Shown here one piece after another: positions 32,028 through 45,200 of a stretch of DNA of 64,000 bases. Under the pieces are notes generated by a model. It searched no databases, was not told the DNA's origin, and saw only the letters and a program-made list of their open reading frames with translations. The stretch is taken from positions 158,694,388 to 158,758,387 of the forward strand of contig OY294068.1 of the NCBI GenBank assembly GCA_958510875.1. Direction: 5' to 3'. The DNA is from Endomychus coccineus (taxonomy: Eukaryota; Arthropoda; Insecta; Coleoptera; Endomychidae). Every line of letters starts with the position of its first letter. Within the stretch, counting starts at the first letter, position 1. Both the position numbers and the translations under genes were made by a program.

Positions 32028-32930
32028 GTATTTCATTTGGAAGATTGTTCCTTAGAACCAGGTTGGACTGGGCTTAGGATTGAATTGAACAATCAGTTTT
32101 GATTTGACAGTACATTAAATATCTGTATGGACCTCACAGATACATGTGGCAATTTTTGAGATATAACTCATGTGAGAATTTCAAAACCTATAAATTCAGG
32201 TTTCCGGTAAATGCAGCATGTGTTTCCCTTTTTGATTTGAGGTCGAATAATATTCAATAGTTTCAACTTTACCGTTCATTATACTAGCGGAACTTGTAAT
32301 AAGTTGGTTGTTTATAAAGTTACAGATCTGAAATTATCGCTCATGACTTAATACAATATGCAATATACTATTCACTAAAGTCAGCGTTATTATTGGGTTA
32401 ACAAAATGTGTCCCCAACACGAAATAGGGTCTAGTTTGCAACAGCTCAAATCAAGAGGATTCATGATTATATCAGAACTGTACTTCTGTAGAATAACGGT
32501 TACTTAGCAAAGTTACTAGTTTCATCTGAGGTTACCTAATGAACCTTAACATAGAAAATTCAGTTCTCTATATAGCACATATAAACATTTTTTCATTGAA
32601 CAAATGAAAAATATTTATAAAATATAACATGTTTCATAAAGAAGTACTTGCAGTGAATTTGTCAAACTGATACGAAATATACAACTATCGACATCATTTA
32701 TTAATTTGATGATAAAAAAGAATGAGTAATCACCAGAATAAGTACATTCACAAAAGTGAATAAAACAACATCCACAATTCAAATAGATGAGTGATGGCTC
32801 AAGCTAAGAGATTTCCTCTTATATAATGATTCTAAACCCAAGTATGAATCATATGCAGATTCTTGGGGAATACATAAATAATAATTTGAACATGTTTGAC
32901 ATAAATGTTGCGCATGAACCTACTAACAGT
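32028..32930. other. No gene seen
   Basis: AT-rich, with no ORF of note and no recognised repeats. Confidence 0.4.
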
Positions 32931-32934
32931 AGGT

Positions 32935-33335
32935 GTTTGAAATATAAAACGTTGATAGTTTAGGTGTTAACAAACCCACTTGAATAAAATTGTTTAGAAT
33001 GCTATTGGACTTATACAGAGATCTCCAAATAACATTCCAAAAAAAAATGCATGGCCATAACTATATCACTAAAAACGAGAATTAGAAAATTATACTGGTC
33101 TTGCTAAACATTCCTTTGATTATAACCATCAGTTTGATTATAAAAATGCTCAATCTTTTACCTGAATGAACCAATTATTTATGGAAGATCTATCTAGTAG
33201 ATGACTCACATGGAACGATTCAATAATTCCGTGAATATTAGAACTAATGTACATTCATTTAGTCTAATTTATACACATTCAATTGATTAAGCACTTGCAA
33301 ATTTCTACGTACCTCTTTATATTATTTTGAATTGT
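32935..33335 (+). pseudogene. PLE GIY-YIG endonuclease fragment (family 1-like)
   Basis: Aligns with 63440-63830 at DNA level: TTGTTTAGAATGC.ATTGGAC, CATGGCCATAACTATA.CAC, TTTGATTATAACCATCAGTT and ATGA.TCACATGGAACG. Translated, KNEN, SFDYNHQFDYKNAQS and a final HIQLIKHLQISTYLF correspond to the nuclease C-terminal half. Many stops. It is in the opposite orientation to the RT fragment 300 bp away, so it is either a separate insert or an inverted PLE partial copy. Confidence 0.7.
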
Positions 33336-33349
33336 GTATATGTAGTCAG

Positions 33350-33376
33350 CTGATACGAATCCGTAATTCGTATCAG
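33350..33376. repeat. Perfect 11-bp hairpin
   Basis: CTGATACGAAT and its exact inverse around a CCGTA loop, just beyond the GIY-YIG fragment. Role unknown. Confidence 0.7.
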
Positions 33377-33649
33377 ACCTTCACTATAATGGTCATAAAC
33401 TTTAAAGATATCTATTCAACATTGTAGCTATTGGCGAAAAGGTATTTTGGTCTCGGACTACTTTTGCTTGTCGCCGAGATATGATGATATTAATGTGTAG
33501 TGTTTATGTTTTTTAGGTATATCAGAATTGAAATTAGTATATATTTTTGACCAAGTAGGTTTGCTGTACTATTTAGTTAGAACTTGTTATCATTTGGTTT
33601 TCGTACTAAAGTTAAATCTGAAATACGAATTTCATTATTATTTTCAGTT

Positions 33650-34385
33650 CCAATTGTGAATTGTAATTTATGGTGAAAGGAATTGAAAGAACTCAACAGT
33701 TTATCATATTTATGTATTGGGATGGCAGCCATACAATCATCAACATATCGTTTGAAGAAGGTTTTACTTCTTCTTCAAGGAATTCCATGACTATCCAGGC
33801 TATGATACTTGATATTGGAGAACCTATTGTACAACCATCTAGTAATTTATAACGATCATCTTTATACTTAAAAAAATAGTGAATGTATATCTTATAGCTG
33901 TAGAGAATAGATTCATAGGTAAATTTGTGTACAGTTTCATTTCATCCCCCTTATTTTGAATTATTTGTGTAGCTGATTCTAGAGGGATATTTGTATATGA
34001 AGATATCACATCTAATAATAATAACATATAGTTTTTTGGTATTGTAATTTTTGAAAACCCAAGAATCTTTGAGGTCAAAATCATTTTTATAAGCTATGTT
34101 ATTTGATATGTTAGATAAGTATTTAGCCATTTCATACGAAGGAGATTGAATGCTGCATACCACAGGTCGCATTGGGTGAACCATATATTTTTGGAGGAGT
34201 ATTATGTATAGGTAATTGTCTATGGATGTATTTCAAAATATATTTCTTTACGAACCAGTTTTCTATACTTCAGGATCATTCAACATTTCAGACATTATAC
34301 CCTCATAGCCATATGTATTCATGATAACAGTTCTATTATCGTTACCTGTTTCCATGATAATGATAGTCTAGAAGCCAGAGCGATA
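33650..34385 (-). pseudogene. PLE reverse transcriptase, fingers and palm
   Basis: From the right: TVIMNTYGYEGIMSEMLNDP (34330-34270), a PPKIYG relic of the Y.LPK.HK motif, PMRPVVCSIQSPSYEMAKYL (34170-34110), DLKDSWVFKN, LLLLDVISSYTNIPLESATQ (34030-33965; the palm-A aspartate, normally FDVVSLYTNIP, is kept) and, past frame changes, RYVDDCMAAIP (about 33745), the catalytic YxDD. Motif order is that of PLE RTs. Several frameshifts. No GIY-YIG follows in this orientation. Confidence 0.85.
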
Positions 34386-34517
34386 TTGATGGTCTGAAAT
34401 CTGAAATTCGATCTGTGAGATGAATTGGTCATTGAACCGTCCTCTAACGATAAACCATAGTGCCATCGGGTTAATGTTTAGACCATCAATATGGCTGTGG
34501 CTCCTAGATTATGATTT
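34364..34517. repeat. Imperfect inverted repeat, about 38-bp arms
   Basis: TAGTCTAGAAGCC then ATATTGATGGTCT (34364-34402) is mirrored by AGACCATCAATATGGC then GGCTCCTAGATTA (34478-34517). It abuts the 5' side of the PLE RT fragment and could be its terminus. Confidence 0.6.
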
Positions 34518-34598
34518 GTTTGGTTCCATTGGAATTTTTTATTGATTTGTTATTCTTATTGTTAAATTTATTATTTTAAATTTTTGTTTGATATTAGT

Positions 34599-34745
34599 TA
34601 TTGTATCCATACATAGAATGGATACAATAAATCAATATACACACATTTATTTCATTTGCTATTTGAGTAGGTTTTTTTGCAATTCCACTTTCGATTGATT
34701 AAATTATGTTATTAAAAAATCTACTGAAATAGCAAATGAAATAAA
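34599..34745. repeat. Two nested-neighbour hairpins
   Basis: A 12-bp perfect hairpin (TATTGTATCCAT and inverse, 34599-34629) is followed by a 19-bp perfect inverted pair TTTATTTCATTTGCTATTT (34646-34664) and its inverse (34727-34745). Confidence 0.75.
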
Positions 34746-36698
34746 ATCAAAATGTTTCAACAATTTCAGACAAAAACTTCAAAATAATAATTAAACAATT
34801 AGACTAAAGAATCAATAAAAAATTTCAAAGAAACCAAATGGTTCATCAATTCAATATTCATATGTGTTTTTTCCAATCAGACACCTATATTACTGGCCAT
34901 ACGAGATTACTTGAAATATTTGTGAGAATGATTCTATTTGAAAGTAAATCACATAAAACTACTTGTATCAACCATTAGTGTCAAGCTGAGAGTTGATTAT
35001 CGCGTTTCTGAATGTGAGTATTGGACTCCCCATTATTTCTGTATTGGTTGATATATACGGTGTGGCCCTTCGACGATGGAACCATCCTTGTAACTTTTGT
35101 ATCTATAATTAGATATTAATGACCAAAGGCTGAAAAGATAAACAAAATCTATTCATGCTGTGAAAATTCTTCATCTATTTCAACTGACCGAGGTACATCT
35201 ACCACAAAATTTTTTCTATGTCAAGAATCGATAAAAATATCAGGTGGTCATTTGGAAAAATATCATAATTCCACTGTGATTCCTAAAAATTTAAAAGTAT
35301 ATATGTACCAAATTTCATAAAAATAACAATTAACAACGAATTGAGAGAATTTTATTTGATGTAATAAAATACTCATTACTTTGTTGTTTCCACTTCCACC
35401 GCGAGACAAAAATCAAAGATAAGCCATGATAAGTAGTTCAAACCATTTATATTGGAAGATGAACGCCATACCGATCCATTCGGTTTGTCTGGAGTAATGT
35501 GATTAGTAGATTTCTCTTTGTGTATTTTCTTCAAGTATATATCGCATTCGGAAGTCTCTGTTGCATTTAAAAATAAACGTTATCTCCCACTAAACGGATA
35601 ATGTTCATAACTAAAGATAGTTATGAACATAACGTTTATTTTGTGACAGGATCAGCCACATAATTGTAAAATAGGCTTCCTGAAAAATCTATGAAAAGTA
35701 GTATCTACTATTTTTGCAATCAATAAACTATATGATAATACCCGTATGGTTTCAAATAATCCAAGAAGGAATAATGCACGTTAACGAGAAAAACCAATCC
35801 AACAAACATTTATTCCATTATAACCCTCGAAAATGCATTGAGAACGGCCAGCTTACAAATAAAGATTTGTGTATCTGATCCGAATTTTTTAAAACAGATT
35901 AGTTTAATTGATGGAGCAATATTTACTACTAATAGCGCAATTTCATCGGAAAATATACGACATTGGCCTTTAAATAATTCAAGAAGTGCTTGCAAAAAGT
36001 AAACTGTATTCTATACAATATTCTCATAGAACCTTTCTTTAGGGATGAAAATCTGAAAGGTCAATATCATTCAGAATTTCTATAGAGAGAAGTAATGAAA
36101 GCTTTGGACGATTTGACACATGCTTATATCCAAGAAACCTGTATTTTCAATTTGACGTGAGTCATTGGTTGAATTTATGTTTTGAGAATTAGAGGATGGG
36201 TCGTAATAGCACATTAATCGAATGACCCCCTAAGTCTCTTGAAGTTGCCTCCGTAGACTTTTTTCTGTGGGGAACGAATGAAAATAAAGTTTATTAATCG
36301 CTTCCCCAGGATATTGCAGCTCGTTGGGTCTGCATACGCAACGCGTATGAGGAAATAATACCACAGTAACTGAGAAATGTCCAAAAGAGTATTATTATAG
36401 TAGGTATGATAAATGAATTGAAATGAAAGGTGTGTTAGTGGAAGCTTCCAAGATTCAGTCTGCTCCTTTTGTTTCGTTATAGATAAATGTGTTCTTTTGT
36501 TCGTTAATATTGTTTGTAAACATGGTATAAACTCCTCTGAAATGTAGTTAGTATATGAGAAACGTTATTTCATTACACGAAGTAAACGCCGAACCGATAG
36601 ATGTACCTATTGCTCAAAATAGCTGATTTATTTTTTTAATGAAATTTGGTATGTTATTGGTACACATTCATAAAATTGTCGAATTCTGTGTACTCAAC
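34746..36698. other. No gene; one long cruciform-capable palindrome at 35570-35642
   Basis: No coding signal. At 35570-35583 AAAATAAACGTTAT is mirrored exactly at 35629-35642, and inside it ATGTTCATAACTA (35601-35613) is mirrored exactly at 35618-35630 with a four-base loop. The arms are asymmetric: 17 bp separate outer and inner stems on the left and none on the right. Confidence 0.55.
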
Positions 36699-38223
36699 TC
36701 GACTGAAGTTGCGCAAAAATTTTGCATTGCTTATAAACAATAAATAAACAATTCAATTGGCGTATTTATGGGATTACATAAAAATTCATAAAAAATGATC
36801 GGGTAAAGACTATTTTTGGTCTGTGAACATATGAAAATAGTCAGACATGTAGTTGAATTAAATTCATTTGTTACAAACAATTTATTTATCAACAAATAGA
36901 CGAATTCGAGTTTAGGATCGTTTTCGAATAATTTTGGCCTTCTGAGCTCGATTTTGGCGTCAATTTGTTATAAACATATTATATTCATTAATAAATATTC
37001 GAATTTGACCAAAATGTCAAGTTTATAGTCGTTTTCAGCTAAGTTTGGCCTCTTGAGTAAGGTTTGTTATTATTATTTATATTATTGTAAATGAATTATT
37101 TATCAATAATTATACAAATTTGACCAAAATATCGAGTTTTATAGTCGTTTCAGCAAATTTTGGGATTTCGAGTACGATTTCATTGTTATTATAGTCCTTA
37201 GGAATTGTTATGAATGAATTATTTATTAATCAATAATTATACGGATTTGACCAATATGTCGAGTTTTATAGTCGTTTTAAGCAAATTTTGGCCTCTTGAG
37301 TAAAGTATTTTCAAAGTTAATGTATCAATAGGCAAATAATTTATCTAAAAAAAGTATCAAGTCTAAAATAACAAATTAATTAATAAGAAAATGCCATGTT
37401 CAAGAAAAAAATAGTTTAATTCAAACGTATCACGAATAATACTTCAAAATTCGAACATCAAGGAATTTTAAATGAGCACCGTATTATACCCTAAGATGGA
37501 AGAGGATAAAATATTTTTCTAGTAACATACATATCTTTTTTTTCTGATATAGTTTATTGGACTATTAATACATTAATTTTAAAATTTTTTGAAAACACTT
37601 CACACTTGAAATTTTGACGCAATTCATATATTTATTAATAAATAAGTTGTTCATAGCAATTCAAAGTTATCTATGTATTTAAGGACTATAATAACAATAA
37701 AATCGTACTCAAATGGCCTAAATTAGCTGAAAACGTCTATAAATTCGACATTTTGGTAAAATTCGTATGATTATTGAAAAATAATTTATCTATAACAATG
37801 CAAAAATTTATGTATACATTTAAAGACCATAATAACAATAAAATCGTACTCAGAGGGCCGAATTAGTGGTCGAATTCGTATATTTATTAATAAATATTAT
37901 TTGTTTATAACAAATTAACAAATTAGTGGGTACACATTTGACGATATTGACGACAAAATCGAACTCAGAAGGCCAAAATTATTCGAAAACGATCCTAAAC
38001 TCGTAGTTTTGGTCGATTTCCTCTTTTTGTTAATAAATAAATTGTTTATAATGAATGAAGGTAATTCAACTACTTGTTTAACTATTCTCTTTTGTTCACT
38101 GACCAAACATAATCTTTACCCGATCATTTTTTATGAATTTCTATGTAATTTCATAAATACGCTAATTAAATTGTTGATTTAATGTTTATGAACAATGCAA
38201 AGTATTTGCGCAACTTCAGACGA
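36699..38223. mobile_element. Foldback element, about 1.52 kb, with internal repeats
   Basis: Ends read CTCG.CTGAAGTTGCGCAAA and inverse. The outer 130 bp of each arm match closely, including AATTCATAAAAAATGATCGG and GGTAAAGA. Arms hold repeated units of about 120 bp (ATTTGACCAAAATGTCGAG, TTATAGTCGTTTTCAGC, TTGGCCTCTTGAG) direct within an arm and inverted between arms. The short middle is AT-rich. No transposase ORF, so it is non-autonomous. No convincing target duplication was found. Confidence 0.72.
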
Positions 38224-39136
38224 GATAGACTTTGTTCCTGATAAAATTCCGAAGAGAATTCACTCTGTCCCATCAAAATCGGTTCATTTCCCAAGGATTT
38301 CGAGATTTGGCATATTTTTATACCCATTTGACTGCACTAAAGCCTAGGCCGACATTATTAACCCTTCATAGGACAGAATACCCCAATTTAATTTTAAACA
38401 AGATAAAACTGAAATTGTATTTGATAAGGTCAAATACCTCTGTATTTGCCTGATGATTTTATTTTAATAGTATTTCGTGATTTTGTTAAGGTGCAAATCA
38501 AGAGATTTTGGAATGTCTGGTGAATACAGTTTGGGAAAGAAATCAAGTGAAAAAGATTAAAACTAGCATAAGTCCTAATCCACCTGAAAAATTTGGACTA
38601 GTGTGCCAACATATGCAATTACAAAATCAAATATTATTCTAGGCATCAAAAACCAAAAAAATCGCTAATTTGTCGTGAAATAAATTCTACATCTGATCGC
38701 TCTGGTTTTTCCTCAGTACTGCACCTCTCACATCGACGTGAAGTAGTTTCAGCGAGCATGTGATCATATTGGAAATTCTAACCGAGTTCTCTATTGTTAC
38801 TTTTCGTCCCTCGAACTTTTTAAGCCTAATTCTAATAACCAATGAACTATCTAGGCGTTCTACTAGCATCGTAGGAATCGACAGGTTGTTCCAATGAAAT
38901 TGCGTCAATAATATCGAAAAAAATCATTCGGTTCCAGAGTTGCTAACTCTCCCAAACAAGTATTCTGTCTACAGTTTATCCTAGAGATATTTAAAAAACA
39001 ATTGGGAAATTCGAACAAAATTACTATTCTTATTATTAATATTATCATTATTATCATTTTAACATTTATTGAGGTTTTGTTAGAAACAAGGTGCACATAT
39101 TTCTCCGGCGTAATAAAAACAATGATAACCTCATAG
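38224..39136. other. No gene seen
   Basis: Short ORFs only; no repeat was recognised. Confidence 0.4.
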
Positions 39137-40405
39137 ACGAGGGTGCGACAAAATATAGGTACTCAGGCATGGAATATTGTTTAAATTGTGTTATTTCTTT
39201 TACAATTATTGTGAAAAGTAAAGTATCACATCAAAGTAGAAAGATGCAGAATTTTGTTATGGAACGTTATTGTTTAATTTCATTTCCAAAACTCTTCTTC
39301 GATGATTTTAACGCTGCGCTTTTAGGAGAGCATATCTCGGTCGAAGAGCTCCCACGGATAAATAGTTCGTCGTTTAGAAAACGCGTTTTTACAGAATGGC
39401 GCAATAAGTGAGAAATATACTGGAAGACCTCTTCTGGTAGTTCAAACGAAAATATTGAGCATGGTCGGGCTGACGTTCAGGTAGAACCAACCACTTCCAC
39501 AAGAAGACATGCGGCGCTATTAGGGTTGCCTGAGCGGACTTTAAGAAGAATGTTGCACCTAGACTTGCATATGTATCCAAACGGTGTTCAAACTACGACC
39601 AATTGATATTCAAAGACGTTTGCAATACGCTTAAATCGTTACGAACTAGGTGGAGGCAGAATCCAATTTTTGGCAAAATTTGATAATGAGCGATGAAACA
39701 AATTAGTGCCTTTCTGGTCATGTTCAAAATAAAAATTATCATTTTTGGGGAACAGAAAACCCTCCTTTTATTCAAGAGAATGTGCCGTTTGATCAAAAAG
39801 TCGTTGTTTCGTACGCAATATGCTCCGAACGAATCAATGGACCCTTCTTTTTCGAAGATGCTAAGAACAATGCAGCTACTGTTAATTGAGAACGGTATCG
39901 AACAATTATAAGTGAATTTCTGCAACTACAGTTGGAAGAACTTGGCCTGGAAAGCTTCTGGTTCTAACAGGTTGGTGCTAAATGCCATACAGAGCGTGAC
40001 ATAGTCGCTCTTCTTGGAGACATTTCCCTTGCCTGGCTGCTCTGAAACAATGGAGATGTTGAGTGGCCACCTCATTCTCCTGATTCGACTGCACAAAATG
40101 TTCCCTTGTGGGGACACTCGAAAAATGTAGTCTATATTAATCTGTCACCTACATAAGAACACTTAAAGGCAAATATTAGTGAAGAAATTGCGCAAATTCC
40201 AGCTGAAATATTGCGCAAACTGATGCTACACGCTCAAAATAGAATTATTCATTGTTTGGCTTGTCGTAGTGGTCATTCACTCAATGTGGTTTTCCATAAG
40301 TAATTTCACATGTTTTATTAAATGGTTTCCATTAAGAACATTTTTTCTGCGCTCAATTTTTTTTTACTTGAAAACTTAGTTGGGCGTATTTTGCCGCACC
40401 TTATA
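39137..40405 (+). mobile_element. IS630/Tc1-type transposon, decayed, with short TIRs
   Basis: GGTGCGACAAAATA at 39142 is mirrored by TATTTTGCCGCACC at 40387-40400, each near TA. Between them, + strand frames give a recognisable transposase with many stops. The 1.27-kb length is normal for this group. Confidence 0.68.
39240..40305 (+). pseudogene. Broken DDE transposase (insect Tc1-like)
   Basis: Pieces in order on the + strand: the N-terminal region around SFRKRVFTEWRNK (39370-39411); a helix-turn-helix-like TSTRRHAAALGLPERTLRRM (39487-39550); palm fragments with FLAKFDNE; a degraded Q.GATCHTERDIVALLGDI (about 39970-40020); DVEWPPHSPDSTAQNVPLWG (40050-40110, third acidic region); EHLKANISEEIAQIPAEILR and a C-terminal CLACRSGHSLNVVFHK. 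No single frame holds more than about 110 codons. It is related to, but distinct from, the 30-32 kb element. Confidence 0.72.
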
Positions 40406-42200
40406 GTATCTAACTCACCTGTATTATGCAATTATTTAAACCAAGAATAGCGGAAATTATCAATTCACCAGCTCGTTTAGGAATGAGAATCATCCTGTTG
40501 ATATTATTTAGAACTGTATCACTTCAATATATATTTTTTCGCACGGGTTGAAATATTGTCTATTATCCTATAAAGGGTTGGAAACAATTTCCTCATATTA
40601 CACTTAACTTTTTGTTTCTATCTTATAAGCCTCTATTTGAAAATAGAGATACAAATACAAAGGCCAATTTTTTCTAACAATTTAACAGCTTTGCTCTCTT
40701 TGAACGCATCTTCAATGGGCAATAGTGCCTGTGTCCTCGCAACAAATGATAACAAGCCGTATGGTTGTAGTATGTTTTAAGAAATAAGTGTATCAAATAG
40801 GAATTATTTGATAGTACTCCTCGGGCAGCTCTCATCAACCCTGTGATGCATGAAAAGCAATGAATATTCCATAAATCCACATACTTGAGTAGTATCAGAA
40901 AACAATAGACTATTTGAAGGTTCATGAACATTTTGAAGTTTTCCTTCCGTTCTTTTTAAAATTATGAATTTTCAAAATTTTCTACAATCTGGACTTTAAC
41001 CGGACTTTCACAATTATTATTGAAAGGACATGTTCACATACACGTTCTTGGTGAATATTCTACGTCAACTATGTGTAAAGTAACTTTGATTTGTTCTGGT
41101 GAAATAAAGATTTACAAATCTTCTTTGTCAACCCTTGTATCTTTCGATAGAAGAAGGTGAGCGATGAAATGAAACGACGGCTTTACATATTCAAAATTGA
41201 GGATTATCCCGGAAAATATCATTATCCACGTCTTTCATGTTTCATTTGGCAATTAGAGAGACACGAGTTTACCGTTCAGGCGCAAACTTATTATTTTTTA
41301 ATGTAAAGGAATTTAATTGCTATAATTTCCTGCTGAAGGAAAGGGGTCTAAAAGACTACAAAATTACGAATTTGTCTCTCGACTAACTACACTCAACATG
41401 TAATTTATTACCGTACAATATATTTTCGAGCCGAGTTTAAATTGTAAGTTCAGATTCCATCCAATCAGTAAGCTTCGAGTAGCAGCTGTGCTGCAATTAT
41501 TGGAAGTACATAAGAGTTAAACATTCAAATGGATGAATGAGAAAAACTCATGATTCCTGTCGACAGTCATCTACAAGTCGTCAAAACGTTTTAAGGTAGT
41601 CAGAGGACAAAAAAATGCAACTAACCATAAAAATCACAAGCCCCATTAATAAAAAGCAGGCCCCAGGTGAGACCCCTGAGAAAATCCGAGAGCAACAGTA
41701 CATTCTATGAAGAATCAGAACAGTTATCCGTTGATGGGTTACTGCCAAAATACGATCTCCAACTTTAATTTGATTCGAAAATCCATTCATAGGAATGGCA
41801 AAATGGCGAAATGTCATATTCATGATTATACGTTGGTAATTCAGATAAGCCCAAATGAAAGCAGCCAATTTCCAAACCAATAGATCTGACTGAAATTAGG
41901 AAAGTTAATTATTTAACTTAACCTAAGAATTGAATGTTTCCAGGGTATACTTTATTATCAGATAACAAGGAGAAATATGACCAACTTCCAATGAACCTGT
42001 ATATAAGCCGAAGATCTGTAGTATTACAAATGAAAAGAAAGCTGTAAATATTCGTGTAATTAAGTCTCAAGAAAATTAGCCGAGCACTAAATCAACTCAA
42101 CGTAAGTTCAAGAACAGATTAATTAAAATGTAGAATAGTGAAATGAAACAAAAATTTAAATTTACATGAATTGCAAAGATTAATTGCTTACAATTGTTTC
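40406..42200. other. No gene seen
   Basis: Largest ORF is 99 codons at 41581-41880 (minus), without a motif. Sequence approaching 42.2 kb gradually takes on satellite character. Confidence 0.4.
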
Positions 42201-45200
42201 ATCTTACAGACGTTTAGTTTTCAAAAGTTCCTATCTCTCCTTCACCGCCACGATCTTCATTCAAAACTACCTCCTTTTATTCAACGAGGTCTAGTATAGA
42301 CCTCGTTGCTTTTATTATTCTGAAATACATAGAGATATCAAGTAAGTAGGTGACCGCTTGATAAGGAGGTTCTTAGGAATTATCTGAATTTACAATGATA
42401 CCCCAAGTGAACTGAAATCTTCAGTAGACTTTTATCATTATAATAATCCAATATAATAACTATATTAACAGACGTTCAGTTTTAAAAATGAAACTATCTT
42501 CCTTTTTAGATCCGTCATACTCTTCCTTCATAACCACCTTTTATCATCTTGAAATAGATCTCTGGACCTCTATTAATATAGTCAGTATCTGAAATAACAG
42601 TTATATTCAATAATGTCTGATTTTTGGAAATCAAAGTAACTCCAATTGTCATACTGTTTCTTCAAAACCACTTTATTATCTTGAGATGGATCACTGAACT
42701 TCTATTGATATAGTCAGTCTCTGAGATAATAATTGTATTTGATGATGTTTAGTTTTTGGAAATCGGAGTAACTCCCTTTCTAGATCCGTCATGATCTTCT
42801 TTTTGAACCATCTTTCACTATCTTGAGATAGATCACTGGACTTCTATTAATATAGTCCGTCTCTGAAATAATAATTGTATTCGATGATGTCTGGTTTTTG
42901 AAAATCAAAGTAACTCCCCTTTTAGATCCGTCTTAATCTCCCTTCAGAACCACCTTTCACTATCTTGAGATAGATCACTGAAGTTCTATTGATATAGTCA
43001 GTCTCTGAGATAATAATTGTATTTGATGATGTTTAGTTTTTGGAAATCGGAGTTACTCCCTTTCTAGATCCGTCATGATCTTCTTTTTGAACCATCTTTC
43101 ACTATCTTGAGATAGATCACTGGACTTCTATTAATATAGTCCGTCTCTGAAATAATAATTGTATTCGATGATGTTTGGTTTTTGAAAATCAAATTAACTC
43201 CCCTTTTAGATCCGTCTTGATCTTCCTTCAGAACACCTTTCACTATCTTGAGATAGATCACTGAAGTTCTATTGATATAGTCAGTCTCTGAGATAATAAT
43301 TGTATTTGATGATCTTTAGTTTTTGGAAATCGGAGTAACTCCCTTTCTAGATCCGTCATGATCTTCGTTTTGAACCATCTTTCACTATCTTGAGATAGAT
43401 CACTGGACTTCTATTAATATAGTCCGTCTCTGAAATAATAATTGTATTCGATGATGTTTGGTTTTTGAAAATCAAAGTAACTCCCCTTTTAGATCCGTCT
43501 TAATCTCCCTTCAGAACCACCTTTCACTATCTTGAGATAGATCACTGAAGTTCTATTGATATAGTCAGTCTCTGAGATAATAATTGTATTTGATGATGTT
43601 TAGTTTTTGGAAATCGGAGTAACTCCCTTTCTAGATCCGTCATGATCTTCTTTTTGAACCATCTTTCACTATCTTGAGATAGATCACTGGACTTCTATTA
43701 ATATAGTCCGTCTCTGAAATAATAATTGTATTCGATGATGTTTGGTTTTTGAAAATCAAAGTAACTCCCCTTTTAGATCCGTCTTAATCTCCCTTCAGAA
43801 CCACCTTTCACTATCTTGAGATAGATCACTGAAGTTCTATTGATATAGTCAGTCTCTGAGATAATAATTGTATTTGATGATGTTTAGTTTTTGGAAATCG
43901 GAGTTACTCCCTTTCTAGATCCGTCATGATCTTCTTTTTGAACCATCTTTCACTATCTTGAGATAGATCACTGGACTTCTATTAATATAGTCCGTCTCTG
44001 AAATAATAATTGTATTCGATGATGTTTGGTTTTTGAAAATCAAATTAACTCCCCTTTTAGATCCGTCTTAATCTTCCTTCAGAACACCTTTCACTATCTT
44101 GAGATAGATCACTGAAGTTCTATTGATATAGTCAGTCTCTGAGATAATAATTGTATTTGATGATCTTTAGTTTTTGGAAATCGGAGTAACTCCCTTTCTA
44201 GATCCGTCATGATCTTCTTTTTGAACCATCTTTCACTATCTTGAGATAGATCACTGGACTTCTATTAATATAGTCCGTCTCTGAAATAATAATTGTATTC
44301 GATGATGTTTGGTTTTTGAAAATCAAAGTAACTCCCCTTTTAGATCCGTCTTAATCTCCCTTCAGAACCACCTTTCACTATCTTGAGATAGATCACTGAA
44401 GTTCTATTGATATAGTCAGTCTCTGAGATAATAATTGTATTTGATGATGTTTAGTTTTTGGAAATCGGAGTAACTCCCTTTCTAGATCCGTCATGATCTT
44501 CTTTTTGAGCCATCTTTCACTATCTTGAGATAGATCACTGGACTTCTATTAATATAGTCCGTCTCTGAAATAATAATTGTATTCGATGATGTTTGGTTTT
44601 TGAAAATCAAAGTAACTCCCCTTTTAGATCCGTCTTAATCTTCCTTCAGAATACCTTTCACTATCTTGAGATAGATCACTGGACTTCTATTAATATAGTC
44701 CGTCTCTGAAATAATAATTGTATTCGATGATGTTTGGTTTTTGAAAATCAAAGTAACTCCCCTTTTAGATCCGTCTTAATCTCCCTTCAGAACCACCTTT
44801 CACTATCTTGAGATAGATCACTAAAGTTCTATTGATATAGTCAGTCTCTGAGATAATAATTGTATTTGATGATGTTTAGTTTTTGGAAATCGGAGTAACT
44901 CCCCTTTTAGATCCGTCTTAATCTTCCTTCAGAACACCTTTCACTATCTTGAAATAGATCACTGGACTTCTATTAATATAGTCCGTCTCTGAAATAATAA
45001 TTGTATTCGATGATGTTTGGTTTTTGAAAATCAAAGTAACTCCCCTTTTAGATCCGTCTTAATCTCCCTTCAGAACCACCTTTCACTATCTTGAGATAGA
45101 TCACTGAAGTTCTATTGATATAGTCAGTCTCTGAGATAATAATTGTATTTGATGATGTTTAGTTTTTGGAAATCGGAGTAACTCCCTTTCTAGATCCGTC

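Noticed and set aside
33350..33376. CTGATACGAA next to a hairpin as a sixth hammerhead
   Set aside because: It lacks CTGANGA, and the palindrome does not give the core plus three stems.
33670..33852. 60-codon + strand ORF
   Set aside because: It is the antisense shadow of the PLE reverse transcriptase palm (RYVDDC on the minus strand).
41581..41880. 99-codon minus ORF, hydrophobic C-terminus
   Set aside because: No domain, no splice or poly(A) context and no duplicate; it fits a chance ORF in AT-rich DNA.
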